Of a stretch of DNA of 7,439 bases, positions 7,287 to 7,439 are shown in pieces. The stretch comes from Desulfovibrionaceae bacterium (GTDB lineage: Bacteria > Pseudomonadota > Gammaproteobacteria > Burkholderiales > Burkholderiaceae_C): positions 1 to 7,439 of the forward strand of contig WRJY01000211.1 in NCBI GenBank assembly GCA_009778355.1, read 5' to 3'. The notes beneath the pieces are model-generated. The model was given only the letters and a program-made list of their open reading frames with translations. It did not search any database and was not told the origin of the DNA. The translations under genes and the position numbers were made by a program. Position 1 is the first letter of the stretch. The number at the start of each line of letters is the position of its first letter.

Positions 7287-7305
7287 AAAAATGAGCATCC
7301 GAGCA

Positions 7306-7439
7306 GTAGTGTCCGGTTAATTTGATGCCATCTGCCCGTAAAGCCAATGTTGACGCGGGTTGCAAGCGATTCATGGGTGTCCACGATTTGAATTTTGATC
7401 CGCCGCTTTGCGATGCTCCCGGGTTTGACCGACCCGAGG
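7306..7439. mobile_element. Possible insertion-sequence edge (end outside window)
   Basis: From about 7306 (GTAGTGTCCGGTTAATTTG) the sequence changes character: it is less GC-rich than the operon and no known gene is visible. TAGTGTCCGGTTAA resembles terminal inverted repeats of some IS4-like elements, recalled only loosely. The other terminal repeat, a target duplication and the transposase would all be outside the window, so this is a weak call. Short open frames cross the stretch on both strands (for example + strand from ATG 7325, MPSARKANVDAGCKRFMGVH, open to the window end), but neither is recognised. Confidence 0.25.

Noticed and set aside
7232..7439. Open frame of about 68 codons on the - strand entering from the window end and stopping at 7232-7234
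   Set aside because: It has no recognisable domain, no start in the window and spans the presumed element edge. A competing open frame exists on the + strand, so neither can be supported as a gene.

Overview
The window holds one complete Wadjet-type plasmid-defence operon (jetA-jetB-jetC-jetD), all on the + strand, in high-GC DNA whose codons mostly end in G or C. Base composition and protein style suggest a proteobacterium, possibly a betaproteobacterium; this is an impression and not a taxonomic proof.

Layout: positions 1-156 are the last 51 codons of an FAD-dependent oxidoreductase-like gene. Its stop overlaps the start of jetA (153-1577, kleisin subunit) in an ATGA. jetB (about 1561-2274, KITE subunit) overlaps the end of jetA and shares a second ATGA with jetC. 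jetC (2271-5971, SMC ATPase) is not one reading frame. It runs in one frame to about 3240 and continues in the -1 frame from about 3242. jetD (5975-7219, TOPRIM nuclease subunit) begins 3 bases after the jetC stop. The last 220 bases are more AT-rich and hold a stem-loop and what may be the edge of an insertion element.

How the genes work together, from published work on Wadjet/MksBEFG/EptABCD: JetC dimers joined by the JetA kleisin and JetB KITE proteins form an SMC motor that extrudes DNA loops. JetD cleaves small circular DNA, protecting the cell from plasmids. All four components are recognisable and the visible catalytic motifs are present: Walker A, signature and Walker B in JetC, and the TOPRIM acidic residues in JetD. 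The system itself is therefore a known one.

The main novelty is the jetC frame break. It separates Walker A (first frame) from the signature and Walker B motifs (second frame). It is most simply a one-base loss or a sequencing error at a run of five A. However, the break carries a CAAAAAC heptamer followed by a perfect 9-bp inverted repeat, so programmed -1 frameshifting deserves a test. A second oddity is the tight coupling of the operon to an upstream metabolic-type gene, with no room for a promoter of its own between them.
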